From contig JBAYJY010000019.1 of the NCBI GenBank assembly GCA_041664945.1, positions 1 through 38,779 on the forward strand: DNA of 38,779 bases, given 5' to 3'. The notes beneath the pieces were generated by a model. That model did not search any database, was not told the DNA's origin, and was given only the letters and a program-made list of their open reading frames with translations. Shown in pieces: positions 1 through 7,571 of the stretch. A program made the translations under genes and the position numbers. The DNA is from JBAYJY01 sp041664945. GTDB taxonomy: Bacteria; UBP15; UBA6099. Each line of letters opens with the position of its first letter. Within the stretch, counting starts at the first letter, position 1.

Positions 1-863
1 CCGATGATCGTAAATTCATTAATAATCGCGTTGTCTTTGATCCGGCAGTTGGCGCCTATCATCGCCGGCCCGATGATTTTCGCCTTGGGCGATATCACCG
101 TGTTTTCTCCGACCCATACTTTGCGCTTGATCTGCTTTCCGCCCGGTATAATTTTAACTTTCCCGTTCAGGGCGTCCTCGTGCACTTCGCGGTACTGTTT
201 CAGGCTGCCGATGTCGCACCAGTATCCATCCGCGACGTAGCCGAACAGCGGTTGCCCTTCAGCAAGCAGCATCGGGAATATGTCGCGGCTCCAGTCGTAA
301 TTGCCGCCCGACACCATATATTTGAAAACTTCGGGTTCGAGTATGTAAGTGCCTGTGTTCACAGTGTCGCTGAAAACTTCGCCCCAACCCGGTTTTTCGA
401 GAAACCGGATAATCCTGCCGTCGTTGTCGATAATGACCACGCCGTATTCGAGCGGCGTTTCCACGCGGGTCAGCATTATCGTCGCCATCGAGCCGACTTT
501 CTTGTGAAACTTTACCGCCTCCATTACGTCGAGGTCCATCATCGAGTCGCCGCTGAGAATGACGTATGTTCCGTCTATTCTATCTTCGAGAATCTTAACG
601 GCGCCCGCTGTTCCGAGCGGCGTTTCCTCGACCGAATATTCCATCCGCGCGCCCCACTGCGATCCGTCTCCGAAATGCGCGGTGATCTCGTCGCCGAGAT
701 AATACAGCGTCGAGATGAAATCCTTTATCCCGGCGGCGACCATTTTTTCAAGTATGTGTTCCATAATCGGTTTGTTGCAGACCGGAACCAAAGGTTTCGG
801 CGTGTTCAACGTCAGCGGCCGCAGCCGCGTCCCTTCCCCACCCGCCATCAGCACTGCTTTCAT
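1..863 (-). CDS. Sugar-1-phosphate nucleotidyltransferase (NDP-sugar pyrophosphorylase), 3' part missing
   Basis: The protein transfers a nucleotidyl group from an NTP to a sugar 1-phosphate, making an activated sugar for envelope polysaccharide. The start ATG (861-863) follows a GAGGG ribosome binding site. The N-terminus carries the pyrophosphorylase signature GGEGTRLRPLT with the catalytic region ending in PKPLVPV, then the GDSMMDLD metal/sugar-phosphate segment. The visible C-terminal part (GENTVISPKAKIIGPAMIG) is the start of a left-handed beta-helix of hexapeptide repeats. About 287 residues are visible and the frame runs off the window edge, so total length and any fused phosphomutase domain are unknown. 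It is last in the visible minus-strand operon, 63 bases after the HTH protein gene. GDP-mannose or dTDP/UDP-glucose specificity cannot be decided here. A phosphomannomutase lies far away at 23498-24829. Confidence 0.9.
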   Translation of the reverse strand, partial: MKAVLMAGGEGTRLRPLTLNTPKPLVPVCNKPIMEHILEKMVAAGIKDFISTLYYLGDEITAHFGDGSQWGARMEYSVEETPLGTAGAVKILEDRIDGTYVILSGDSMMDLDVMEAVKFHKKVGSMATIMLTRVETPLEYGVVIIDNDGRIIRFLEKPGWGEVFSDTVNTGTYILEPEVFKYMVSGGNYDWSRDIFPMLLAEGQPLFGYVADGYWCDIGSLKQYREVHEDALNGKVKIIPGGKQIKRKVWVGENTVISPKAKIIGPAMIGANCRIKDNAIINEFTII

Positions 864-926
864 AGTTGCCCTCCTCGGTAAAAAATCAAAATCGTCTTTC
901 GGCCTTGGGCCCAACGCCGATTTTCC

Positions 927-1493
927 TTATATCGTCATTTCTTCTATATTCAAAATCAGATCGACTTCGCCGCGGCCCATCCCTATCTCCTGCGCTATCT
1001 GAGACGAATTCAAACCTCTCCGTCGCAGTTGCATTATACGCGCGCGCTTGTCATCTTCAGGCGCCGCCGGTTCGTTTTTCGGCGCCGCGCCGGCCCGGTT
1101 TCTGCCTCTCGCGTCATGGCTGCCCGCGGACAGCGAAGATTCCGGAACCGGCATCTCAGCCGGCAATACATGATATGTATTATTCATCGCTTCAATCTTC
1201 GTATCCGCCTGCCGGATCAGCTCGCGCAGCACATCGACCTTACGGTCGATCCGTTCCAACAGTTGTTCGCCGATCTCATAAACTTCGTTTGTCCCGGCGT
1301 TCATAGCCTGTAGCGGAAGCGACGGCCTGCGTCCTCCGTCGCCCGGTTCGGAAGACCTGAAAAAATCGTTTATCGGCTTCTCGCCGCCGCGCGGATATTT
1401 CGGTTCCTTCGGCGCGTTGTCCAGCCACTTCTTAACGAAGTATGATAGGAAACCCAGGTTTATCAGCAACAAAACTATTACAAGAGCCGTCAC
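927..1493 (-). CDS. Membrane-anchored protein with C-terminal helix-turn-helix (DUF2802/DUF6115-like)
   Basis: This 188-residue protein has one N-terminal transmembrane helix (about residues 2-22, ALVIVLLLINLGFLSYFV) and a charged, proline/glycine-rich low-complexity linker. A short helical segment (about 70-105) may be a coiled coil. The C-terminal helix-turn-helix-like stretch has the pattern IMQLRRRG-SSQIAQEIGMGRGEVDLIL. This layout resembles the DUF2802/DUF6115 families of bacterial membrane proteins, whose function is not established. The start is a GTG (1491-1493) one base after the stop of the upstream gene, so the two are almost certainly translationally coupled. A role in sensing or anchoring is only inference; DNA binding from the membrane is possible, but many such HTH-like tails are not DNA binders. 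Confidence 0.7.
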   Translation of the reverse strand: MTALVIVLLLINLGFLSYFVKKWLDNAPKEPKYPRGGEKPINDFFRSSEPGDGGRRPSLPLQAMNAGTNEVYEIGEQLLERIDRKVDVLRELIRQADTKIEAMNNTYHVLPAEMPVPESSLSAGSHDARGRNRAGAAPKNEPAAPEDDKRARIMQLRRRGLNSSQIAQEIGMGRGEVDLILNIEEMTI

Positions 1494-1494
1494 G

Positions 1495-2178
1495 TTACAT
1501 CACCGGAAAGATAGCGGATACAATTTCACCCGTGTCGCGCTTGCGACCATAAACAAGCCGGACGAATCTCCGCTCACCCTTCGGCTCCTTTCTTATGTGA
1601 TATTTAAGCGTTCCGAATGTCGTGTCTATCATGATCTTCTCCGCGAGGTGCAGCGGTATCGGATCGAACGCCCCAATGAAGCTTATATTCGTATACGTCG
1701 TTCTGTTCCTTTTTGCCAATTCGCTCATGAAATCCGAGAGAGCCGGAAACGGAATGCGGCGCTTGTCGATCGACTCACGGCCGATCATCGCGTGGTCCAG
1801 ATAGTGGCTTCTGAAAGTCTGCAGCTTATCCGGAGCTTGCAGGACAATCCGGCGAACGCGTCCTTTCATGCTCTCGAAACTGACGCGCTCCGTGCTTGTC
1901 GCGACAGTCTTTGGCGGCATGAATTCATATTTATATGTTGGTGTTTTTTTCGGTATGTCGACTGTCGGTTCGATCTTGAACACACGAGGCTGCGAGGGAA
2001 ACGAGATAACTTTAGTCGCTACATTTTCCTGTTGTATCGGATAAGATTTCGACGCAGCCGGGACTCCGAGAATCGGCTCGATGTCTGCCGCCATGCGAAC
2101 GCCGATTAAAACGTCGGCGAGAATCGAAGACACCGGCGGATGCAAAGGGAAATCGATTGTCTTGATCTTATGTGCCAT
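1495..2178 (-). CDS. Hypothetical protein, 227 residues, unrecognised
   Basis: I do not recognise a family. There is no signal peptide and no transmembrane helix. The N-terminal 90 residues look poorly ordered (rich in P, K, T and V). The C-terminal 120 residues look like a folded alpha/beta domain (KGRVRRIVLQAPDK through FVRLVYGRKRDTGEIVSAIF). Its ATG overlaps the upstream gene's stop by one base (TAATG, 2176-2180), and its own stop is one base before the next start, so it is locked into the operon. That arrangement and the normal codon use support a real gene. The function is unknown; its partners are the HTH membrane protein downstream and the 180-residue protein upstream. Confidence 0.75.
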   Translation of the reverse strand: MAHKIKTIDFPLHPPVSSILADVLIGVRMAADIEPILGVPAASKSYPIQQENVATKVISFPSQPRVFKIEPTVDIPKKTPTYKYEFMPPKTVATSTERVSFESMKGRVRRIVLQAPDKLQTFRSHYLDHAMIGRESIDKRRIPFPALSDFMSELAKRNRTTYTNISFIGAFDPIPLHLAEKIMIDTTFGTLKYHIRKEPKGERRFVRLVYGRKRDTGEIVSAIFPVM

Positions 2179-2720
2179 TATTGATTTTCCAAGATCAGCG
2201 CCCTAAGCGCCTCCTGTACGCGAGCCAGCGGCTCGAGCATGTCCATCGTGCGGCCGACATCGACAAGTATCGTTTTTACCGCAGCCATCGACGCAGCGTT
2301 TTTCCTGTCGACGCGCACTCGCAACGGTTCCCGCAACGACAGCACCTGCAGGTTGATCTCCGCCTCGCTCACTTCCACGAAATCCCCGTGCTGCGCGAGC
2401 GGCTCCCGCGCCGCCTTCGTCAACTGAACGAACGGGAAGTGAAACTGCTTAGTCAGCGAATAGTACTCCGCGTCCGGTACGACAAGCAGGTCCGGCTTGT
2501 TTTCCAGATCGTTCAGCAGGCATTTCGCCAGCGTCTCGCTCTTAAGAAAACGTTCGAGCGCCTTCCCATACAGCACCTGCTGCACTTTTGTCGGCGACAC
2601 CGGCTCGGTGTGCCTGAACTCGATCGGAATGCCGAGCCTGTCAGTGATCAGCAATCCGCCCATGTACTCGCCGCGTCCCGATCTGTGAATATCTATATAC
2701 CCGATTCTTGTGTCAGCCAT
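2178..2720 (-). CDS. Hypothetical protein, 180 residues, first gene of the operon
   Basis: I do not recognise a family. The protein is soluble with no signal peptide. It opens with a beta-rich segment (TRIGYIDIHRSGRGEYMGGLLITDRLGIPIEF), continues with an alpha/beta core containing PDLLVVPDAEYYSL, and ends in a helical tail. The start ATG at 2718-2720 has an AAGGAAA-type ribosome binding site about 10 bases upstream, and a plausible minus-strand promoter lies at 2754-2783. It overlaps the next gene by one base. It is therefore probably the lead gene of a four-gene transcript ending in the nucleotidyltransferase. Nothing in the sequence shows catalytic residues clearly enough to propose an activity. 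Confidence 0.75.
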   Translation of the reverse strand: MADTRIGYIDIHRSGRGEYMGGLLITDRLGIPIEFRHTEPVSPTKVQQVLYGKALERFLKSETLAKCLLNDLENKPDLLVVPDAEYYSLTKQFHFPFVQLTKAAREPLAQHGDFVEVSEAEINLQVLSLREPLRVRVDRKNAASMAAVKTILVDVGRTMDMLEPLARVQEALRALILENQ

Positions 2721-2753
2721 CGTCCGCGTTTCCTTTTCTTTAGTTATTAAACA

Positions 2754-2783
2754 ATATTATCACACACTTCGTCAGGTTTTCAA
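2754..2783 (-). promoter_or_regulatory. Putative sigma70 promoter of the minus-strand operon
   Basis: Reading the minus strand, TTGAAA (2783-2778) is followed by TAATAT (2759-2754) with an 18-base spacer, or by GATAAT (2761-2756) with 16 bases and an upstream TG (extended -10). It lies about 35 bases ahead of the first gene of the 1-2720 operon and is divergent from the riboswitch promoter. The call rests on motif match only. Confidence 0.5.
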
Positions 2784-2904
2784 ATGTCGCGAGCGCCTTG
2801 AAAGGCATGTGGCACGGAATAACCACATTAAAATACAGCTTTTAAAATATTCAGCTCACTAACTTTCATTTCGTCCTTTCCGTTTCAAAAAATAAAATGT
2901 CCGC

Positions 2905-2933
2905 TTGACAACCGCGAGCAGCGGGTCTAATAT
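2905..2933 (+). promoter_or_regulatory. Near-consensus sigma70 promoter of the cobalamin riboswitch transcript
   Basis: TTGACA (2905-2910) and TAATAT (2928-2933) are separated by exactly 17 bases. The predicted start of transcription (about 2940) lies just before the first base of the riboswitch closing stem at 2943, which is where an aptamer transcript should begin. This geometry makes the call strong. Confidence 0.8.
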
Positions 2934-2942
2934 CGTGAATGA

Positions 2943-3099
2943 ATTCTTTTGCCCCCTGACGGGGTGAAAATGGAAGACGGTGCGAATCCGTCGCGGTCCG
3001 GCCGCTGTGATTGGGGACGAAAGCCGAGTATAACCACTGCGAAAGCGGGAAGGTTCGGCGAGTAGGTTGATCCATAAGCCAGAAGACATGCAAAAGAAT
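2943..3099 (+). promoter_or_regulatory. Cobalamin (B12) riboswitch aptamer
   Basis: The conserved aptamer core is visible: a GGTGCGAATCCGTCGCGGTC segment (about 2980-2999), CCGCTGTGA just after it, and the B12 box AGCCAGAAGAC at 3077-3087. The ends form a perfect 10-base-pair closing stem, 2943-2952 with 3090-3099. It lies about 250 bases upstream of a BtuB-like receptor and a B12 transport locus, the expected target. Cobalamin binding should reduce expression. The 3' strand of the closing stem (TGCAAA, 3089-3094) can instead pair with TTTGCA at 3108-3113, a possible switching helix. No classic terminator with a U-tract is visible before the first gene, so the expression platform is unclear. 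Confidence 0.93.
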
Positions 3100-3351
3100 C
3101 GTGCGGCTTTGCACATTGCGATTTCTCCCAGAGAGAGAAACGCCGCGCGATAACAGGGGCAAACACCGGTCCTCTTTACAGGACTGGTTATGCCTAAAAA
3201 ACACCGCCTCCAAACTCAACCAATAAATAACGACGGTCGTTTTGACATTGCAATTCTCTCCGTTTGTCATCGAAATGGAAAGGGCACAGCATGCTGCGCC
3301 CCTACTTCACAAAATATAGCCAGCAATAATCAAACCAAAGGAGCTTTTGCC
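3100..3351 (+). other. Long untranslated leader between riboswitch and receptor gene
   Basis: This stretch has no convincing gene. It holds several hairpins: TTTCTC/GAGAAA near 3120-3145, an 8-pair stem CCGGTCCT/AGGACTGG near 3166-3187, a weak AACGA-CGG-TCGTT stem (3229-3241) followed by only four T, and a near-palindrome at 3282-3301. It ends in AAGGAG (3338-3343), the receptor's ribosome binding site. One or more hairpins may be the riboswitch expression platform. Confidence 0.5.
3282..3302. repeat. Imperfect palindrome, REP-like (copy 1)
   Basis: GGGCACAGCA and TGCTGCGCCC are reverse complements apart from one A/C mismatch, followed by CCTAC. A similar element lies at 15881-15901. It resembles extragenic palindromes that recur in many bacterial genomes, but with two copies here a chance match is possible. 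Confidence 0.4.
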
Positions 3352-5181
3352 ATGAGAAAGTGTTTAGCTTTTCTGTTCGCATCGCTGTTCGTCTTTTCCG
3401 CCGCCGCCGCATCCGCGCAGGACGTTTTCGATGTCGGCCCGGTGATTGTCACCGCAGAACGGATTCCGGTGCCTGAATCCAAGATCACGCCGAATGTATC
3501 TGTGATCACCAGCGATGATATCGCCTCTTCCGGCGCGCAGTCGCTCGGCGACCTGCTTCAGACCTACGCCGGCATTACCTATCAGCAGAGCGGTTCGCTC
3601 GGCAAACTAAGCGACATCCGCCTGCGCGGCTCAAAGACTTCGCAGCTTCTTTATCTGGTTGACGGAGTTAAGATTAACGATCCGTCGAACGGCACGGTGA
3701 ACATGGCGATTCTCAGTCTCGACGACGTGGAACGCGTCGAAGTTGTTCGCGGCGGCGTGTCCTCTCTGTATGGCTCCGAAGGAATAAACGGCGTGATTCA
3801 AATATTCACTAAGAAACCGACAGGCGCCAGGAAGGTGAAGATCAGGGAATCCTACGGCAGTTTCGAAACCATGGACTCTTCGCTTTCATTCGAAGACAAA
3901 ACCGGACCCGTCGCCTACCGGCTGTTTCTCAATAACGCCGAATCCAACGGTTTGCGCGAAAACGACGACTTCACAAGAAATTCGTGGAGCAGCGGCTTCA
4001 CTTTCGGCTGCGGAGCAAACAGTTTCGACCTGAATCTGCAAGGTTCCGAAATGAAGAACGGCCTTTCCATCGGCATGGGCGGCATAACCGACACCGACGA
4101 CAGGCAGAACGATCACAGTTTTCTCGGCAGCTTCTCCTGGGACTGGAAAATCGGCGCTAACGAGCGCTTAAACGCGAAAATTCACAGCCGCACATCCTCG
4201 ATTTCTTATTTTGCGCCGAGCCCGTTCGGCCTGTCATATTCGATGACAAAAAACCGCGACGAAGGTTTCGAAGCGCAGTATAATCGCCGCTTGAAAAAGG
4301 TCGACGCCGTGATCGGCGTCCTGCGCAATCAAAACGATAGCTCCACAGAGTTCCCCGATTGGATGACAGGACTTCCCACTTCGGCTTCGAAAGAATGGAA
4401 TACAAACGCGGCGTTCATCAATACGCTGACCTCTTTGAACAACGGCTTCAGCCTTTCCATGGGCGCTCGATACGATGTTTATTCCAATTTCGATAACCAG
4501 TTAAATCCGAAGTTCACTCTCACTAAAACTTTCGACAAAAAAACGACTGCCTATATCTCGGCAGGAAAAAACTTCAGGGCGCCGACTTTCGTCGAGCTTT
4601 ATTATCCCAACTTCGGCAACCCCAATCTTAACCCGGAATATTCAACCTATAGGGAACTCGGTTTGAAATACGAACTTTCGAAAAGATTGAGTTTCAGCAT
4701 TTCAGGTTACAACTACAGATACCGCGATCTGATTGAGACCGTTCTCGTCAACCCGTTGACCTTCCAGTATGCGCCTATGAACGTCTCCAGAGCGAGAATC
4801 AACGGCGTCGAAATCGAAACGGTCAACTATCCAGGCCACAATGTCGAGTACACTATGAACTACACGCACCTCGACACAATGAACTATGACACGCGCATGG
4901 AGATAAGGAGAGCGCCGGGCGATCAATTCAGCCTGCGAACCTCCTACAGCGGAAAAAGCCGCTGGGGCTGGGCGCTGACCGGAAAAATCGTCAGCAGCGC
5001 CTACGACACAAAACCGGCCAGTGGATATTCGGTTTTCGACGGGAAAGCGACATACAGGAAATCAAATAAATGTTCGTATTTCCTCGAAGCGAATAATATC
5101 CTCGACAACGATTATCAGATGGTTGTCGGCTATCCGGCGGCCGGGGTTTCGCTACGAGCCGGTTTGTCGAAAGAGTTTTAA
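3352..5181 (+). CDS. btuB: TonB-dependent outer-membrane receptor, BtuB-like (cobalamin)
   Basis: The protein is predicted to carry corrinoids across the outer membrane using TonB energy. I chose the ATG at 3352 because it follows AAGGAG and begins a signal peptide (MRKCLAFLFASLFVFSAAAASA). The reading frame is open from 3190, but the extension would bury the signal peptide. The product is 609 residues, close to E. coli BtuB. After cleavage comes a TonB-box-like stretch (VGPVIVTAERI), the plug domain (VITSDDIASSGAQSLGDLL to VERVEVVRGGVSSLYGSEGINGVI) and a beta-barrel ending in phenylalanine, as in most outer-membrane barrels. Substrate assignment rests on the upstream cobalamin riboswitch and the btuF/D/C genes behind it. 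The next gene starts 38 bases later. Confidence 0.9.
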   Translation: MRKCLAFLFASLFVFSAAAASAQDVFDVGPVIVTAERIPVPESKITPNVSVITSDDIASSGAQSLGDLLQTYAGITYQQSGSLGKLSDIRLRGSKTSQLLYLVDGVKINDPSNGTVNMAILSLDDVERVEVVRGGVSSLYGSEGINGVIQIFTKKPTGARKVKIRESYGSFETMDSSLSFEDKTGPVAYRLFLNNAESNGLRENDDFTRNSWSSGFTFGCGANSFDLNLQGSEMKNGLSIGMGGITDTDDRQNDHSFLGSFSWDWKIGANERLNAKIHSRTSSISYFAPSPFGLSYSMTKNRDEGFEAQYNRRLKKVDAVIGVLRNQNDSSTEFPDWMTGLPTSASKEWNTNAAFINTLTSLNNGFSLSMGARYDVYSNFDNQLNPKFTLTKTFDKKTTAYISAGKNFRAPTFVELYYPNFGNPNLNPEYSTYRELGLKYELSKRLSFSISGYNYRYRDLIETVLVNPLTFQYAPMNVSRARINGVEIETVNYPGHNVEYTMNYTHLDTMNYDTRMEIRRAPGDQFSLRTSYSGKSRWGWALTGKIVSSAYDTKPASGYSVFDGKATYRKSNKCSYFLEANNILDNDYQMVVGYPAAGVSLRAGLSKEF

Positions 5182-5219
5182 TATTGCGCAAGCGTCCGGA
5201 CGGACGAACAGAGGCAACT

Positions 5220-5873
5220 ATGAACGAAGCCAGATATTTTTGTTCCTGGAGCGGCGGGAAAGATTCCTGCCTCGCTTTCCATCGAGCCTTGGCGCGCGAT
5301 TGCAGAATCGAATCTCTGTTTTGCATGCTATGCGAGGACGGGCTGCATTCCCGTTCCCACGGGTTGCCTAAAAGCGTTTTGCAAAAACAGGCCGAGGCCG
5401 CCGGGCTTCCTATTGAATTCGCCGCCGCCTCATGGGCTGATTACGAATCTGTTTTCATTTCAAAAATGAAGGAGCTGGGCGGGCGCGGCATAAGCAGCGG
5501 CGTGTTCGGAGATATAGACATCGTGGCCCACAGGCAATGGGAAGAGAAAGTTTGCGGGGCCGCCGGCATGGCGGCCTCACTTCCGCTATGGCAGGAGAAC
5601 AGGGACGAACTGCTCGGCGAATTCATTTCCGCCGGGTTTAAAGCTATGATTGTAACCGTCAACGAAAGCATGCTTGATGATAGTTGGCTCGGGCGCACGC
5701 TGGACCACGATTCGGCTCAGGAACTCACGGCGTTGGGCGTTGACGCTTGCGGAGAGAACGGCGAGTATCATACTTTTGTTTACGACGGCCCGGTTTTCAG
5801 AAATAAAATCGACTTCGTCACAAAAGAGATCGTCAAGCGGAACGGATACGCGTCGATTAGAATAGACGGATAA
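5220..5873 (+). CDS. DUF71/COG2102 ATP-pyrophosphatase (DPH6-like), predicted B12 salvage enzyme, copy 1
   Basis: The 217-residue protein belongs to the adenine nucleotide alpha hydrolase-like superfamily that includes diphthine-ammonia ligase. The PP-loop SGGKDS is at residues 11-16 and the family's C-terminal motif GENGEYHTFV at 178-187. Bacteria lack diphthamide, so a role on EF-2 is excluded. Published comparative genomics of DUF71/COG2102 proposed that a bacterial branch works in B12 salvage, and the position between btuB and btuF fits. The activity may be ATP-dependent amide formation on a corrinoid side chain, but this is not shown. ATG 5220 was preferred over an in-frame TTG at 5184 because GAGGCA lies just upstream and the protein then begins at the first family beta-strand. 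A second paralogue lies at 6852. Confidence 0.85.
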   Translation: MNEARYFCSWSGGKDSCLAFHRALARDCRIESLFCMLCEDGLHSRSHGLPKSVLQKQAEAAGLPIEFAAASWADYESVFISKMKELGGRGISSGVFGDIDIVAHRQWEEKVCGAAGMAASLPLWQENRDELLGEFISAGFKAMIVTVNESMLDDSWLGRTLDHDSAQELTALGVDACGENGEYHTFVYDGPVFRNKIDFVTKEIVKRNGYASIRIDG

Positions 5874-5886
5874 AGGTTTTTGTCTT

Positions 5887-6855
5887 ATGCGATATCGGAT
5901 AAATTCGGGAACTAGCCATAAAGAGCCGACGCGTGTTTTATTAATCGCGTTTGTCGTAATGTCTTCGCTGATATTTCTTTCGGGATGTAAAGAGCCGGTT
6001 GCCAAAACGGCGGAGCAAACTGCGTCGAAGAAGACGCCCAAGAGAATCGTCTCGCTCGCGCCTACAGTAACCGAAACGCTTTTCGCGCTAGGGCTGGACA
6101 AGGAAATCGTCGGCGTGACGAACTACTGCAACTATCCGCCAAAAGCAAAAACAAAGACGCGCACCGGCGGCCTTATGGATCAGAATTTCGAAGCGGTTCT
6201 CGGTCTCCAGCCCGACCTTGTCATCGCGTTGCCGTGCCATGCTGCGACCGTATCAAAGTTAAACGATCTCGGTGTTAGAACATTGAGCGTCAATAACGAA
6301 ACGATCAGCAATCTATTGAGTTCCATCAAAGCGATAGGCGCCGCTACCGGCAAAAAAACCGCTGCCGCCAAACTCGTCTCGGATTTGAAAGCCAAGATCG
6401 AATCCGCGCGCTCCGTCCGACCGGACTCCAAACGCCCTCGCGTTATGATCGTAGTCGGTCGCAACCCCGGAACTCTTCAAAACATTTATGTCGCGGGGAA
6501 TAGTAATTTCTTCAACGAAGCGCTTGTTATAACCGGCGGAAAAAATATTTTTGGCGATGTCCGGCTCAAATATCCGCAACCTTCTCTCGAAGAAATAATC
6601 TCACGCAACCCGCAGATTATCATCGAATCGCTTGTCGGATTCGACTACAAACCGGAAGACGTCAAACGCTTCGTCAACGAATGGAACGCGCTCGGCGACG
6701 TCGACGCAGTCAAAAACCACCGCGTCTACGTCTGGACGGAAGACTACGTTTCAATCCCCGGGCCGCGGTTGCCCCAGTTGTTGGAAAAACTTGAGAAAGC
6801 GTTGAACGAACCGGCGCCGGCAAAATCCAACCCGGCGAATAGGAGAAACAGATGA
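5887..6855 (+). CDS. btuF: B12 ABC transporter substrate-binding lipoprotein, BtuF-like
   Basis: This 322-residue protein should capture corrinoid in the periplasm and deliver it to the BtuCD permease. A lipobox LSGC with the lipidated cysteine at residue 34 follows a hydrophobic signal segment (about 17-31). The mature protein has the class III helical-backbone binding fold: RIVSLAPTVTETLFALGLDKEIVGVTNYCNYPP at the start of lobe 1, the QPDLVIALP strand, and lobe 2 with NPQIIIES and IPGPRLPQLL near the end. AAAGG lies about 10 bases before the ATG. Its stop overlaps the next ATG by four bases (ATGA). A heme or iron-siderophore specificity would be the alternative, but the riboswitch argues for cobalamin. 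Confidence 0.9.
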   Translation: MRYRINSGTSHKEPTRVLLIAFVVMSSLIFLSGCKEPVAKTAEQTASKKTPKRIVSLAPTVTETLFALGLDKEIVGVTNYCNYPPKAKTKTRTGGLMDQNFEAVLGLQPDLVIALPCHAATVSKLNDLGVRTLSVNNETISNLLSSIKAIGAATGKKTAAAKLVSDLKAKIESARSVRPDSKRPRVMIVVGRNPGTLQNIYVAGNSNFFNEALVITGGKNIFGDVRLKYPQPSLEEIISRNPQIIIESLVGFDYKPEDVKRFVNEWNALGDVDAVKNHRVYVWTEDYVSIPGPRLPQLLEKLEKALNEPAPAKSNPANRRNR

Positions 6856-7529
6856 TAACAAACAATAAAGCTTTATTCGCTTGGAGCGGCGGCAAAGACA
6901 GCGCGATGGCGCTTTACGTTATGAAAGAAAACAGCGATTTCGATATCCGAGCGCTTATGACGACAGTGACTGAAGGTTACAATAGAACGAGCATGCACGG
7001 CGTTAGGGTTGAACTGCTCGATCGACAGGTCGCTTCAATCGGCATCCCTCTCGAAAAAGTTTACATTTCAAAAAAATCGAGCAATGAAGAATATGAAGAA
7101 AAAATGGCCGCAATATTGCTGCGCTATAAGGAACTCGGCGTTTCTTTTGTCGCGTTCGGCGATCTGTTCCTCGAGGACTTGAAGAAATATCGCGAGGACA
7201 ATCTTGCGAAGGTCGATGTTATGGGCATATTTCCGATCTGGAAAAAAGACACCGCACAAACAGCGCAGGCATTTATAGATTTGGGATTCAAAGCGATTAT
7301 CACCTGCGTTGACACAAATCATCTCGATGGTTCATTCGCCGGAAGAGCATTCGACGAATCGTTTCTGTCCGACCTTCCTGAATCAGTGGACCCATGCGGA
7401 GAAAACGGTGAATTTCACTCGTTTGTATTTGACGGCCCGATTTTCAAGGATAAAATAATTTTCGAAAAAGGCGAGGTTATATTGAGAGATGGCCGCTATA
7501 TGTTTTGCGATCTGATCCCTGTTGATTGA
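6852..7529 (+). CDS. DUF71/COG2102 ATP-pyrophosphatase (DPH6-like), copy 2
   Basis: The second family member is 225 residues with SGGKDS at residues 12-17 and GENGEFHSFV at 183-192. It overlaps btuF by four bases, so it is translationally coupled to the B12-binding protein. It is clearly diverged from copy 1: the middle third differs, for example TEGYNRTSMHGVR where copy 1 has CEDGLHSRSHGLP. It is therefore an old paralogue or a separately acquired branch, not a recent duplication. Both copies keep the ATP-binding loop and the C-terminal acidic motif, so both are likely active. The two enzymes may act on different corrinoid positions, in sequence, or as a heteromer; the sequence does not say which. 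Confidence 0.85.
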   Translation: MITNNKALFAWSGGKDSAMALYVMKENSDFDIRALMTTVTEGYNRTSMHGVRVELLDRQVASIGIPLEKVYISKKSSNEEYEEKMAAILLRYKELGVSFVAFGDLFLEDLKKYREDNLAKVDVMGIFPIWKKDTAQTAQAFIDLGFKAIITCVDTNHLDGSFAGRAFDESFLSDLPESVDPCGENGEFHSFVFDGPIFKDKIIFEKGEVILRDGRYMFCDLIPVD

Positions 7530-7571
7530 AAATCGTTTAGACTTTATCGATTCTTCAATTTAAAAACACTT

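Noticed and set aside
180..881. A 233-residue plus-strand open frame
   Set aside because: It is opposite the sugar nucleotidyltransferase, whose family motifs are clear on the minus strand; the plus product has no recognisable features.
3229..3243. Intrinsic terminator as the riboswitch expression platform
   Set aside because: The stem is only five pairs with a three-base loop and four T, too weak to call.
2859..3270. Minus-strand open frames across the riboswitch region
   Set aside because: They are antisense to the conserved cobalamin aptamer and have no ribosome binding site or domain; conservation here is explained by RNA structure.
3190..3351. N-terminal extension of the TonB receptor from the ATG at 3190
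   Set aside because: It would place 54 residues before a clear signal peptide; AAGGAG precedes the ATG at 3352.
5220..7529. Diphthamide synthesis (DPH6) for the two DUF71 genes
   Set aside because: Diphthamide occurs in archaea and eukaryotes, not bacteria; the B12 context gives a better explanation.
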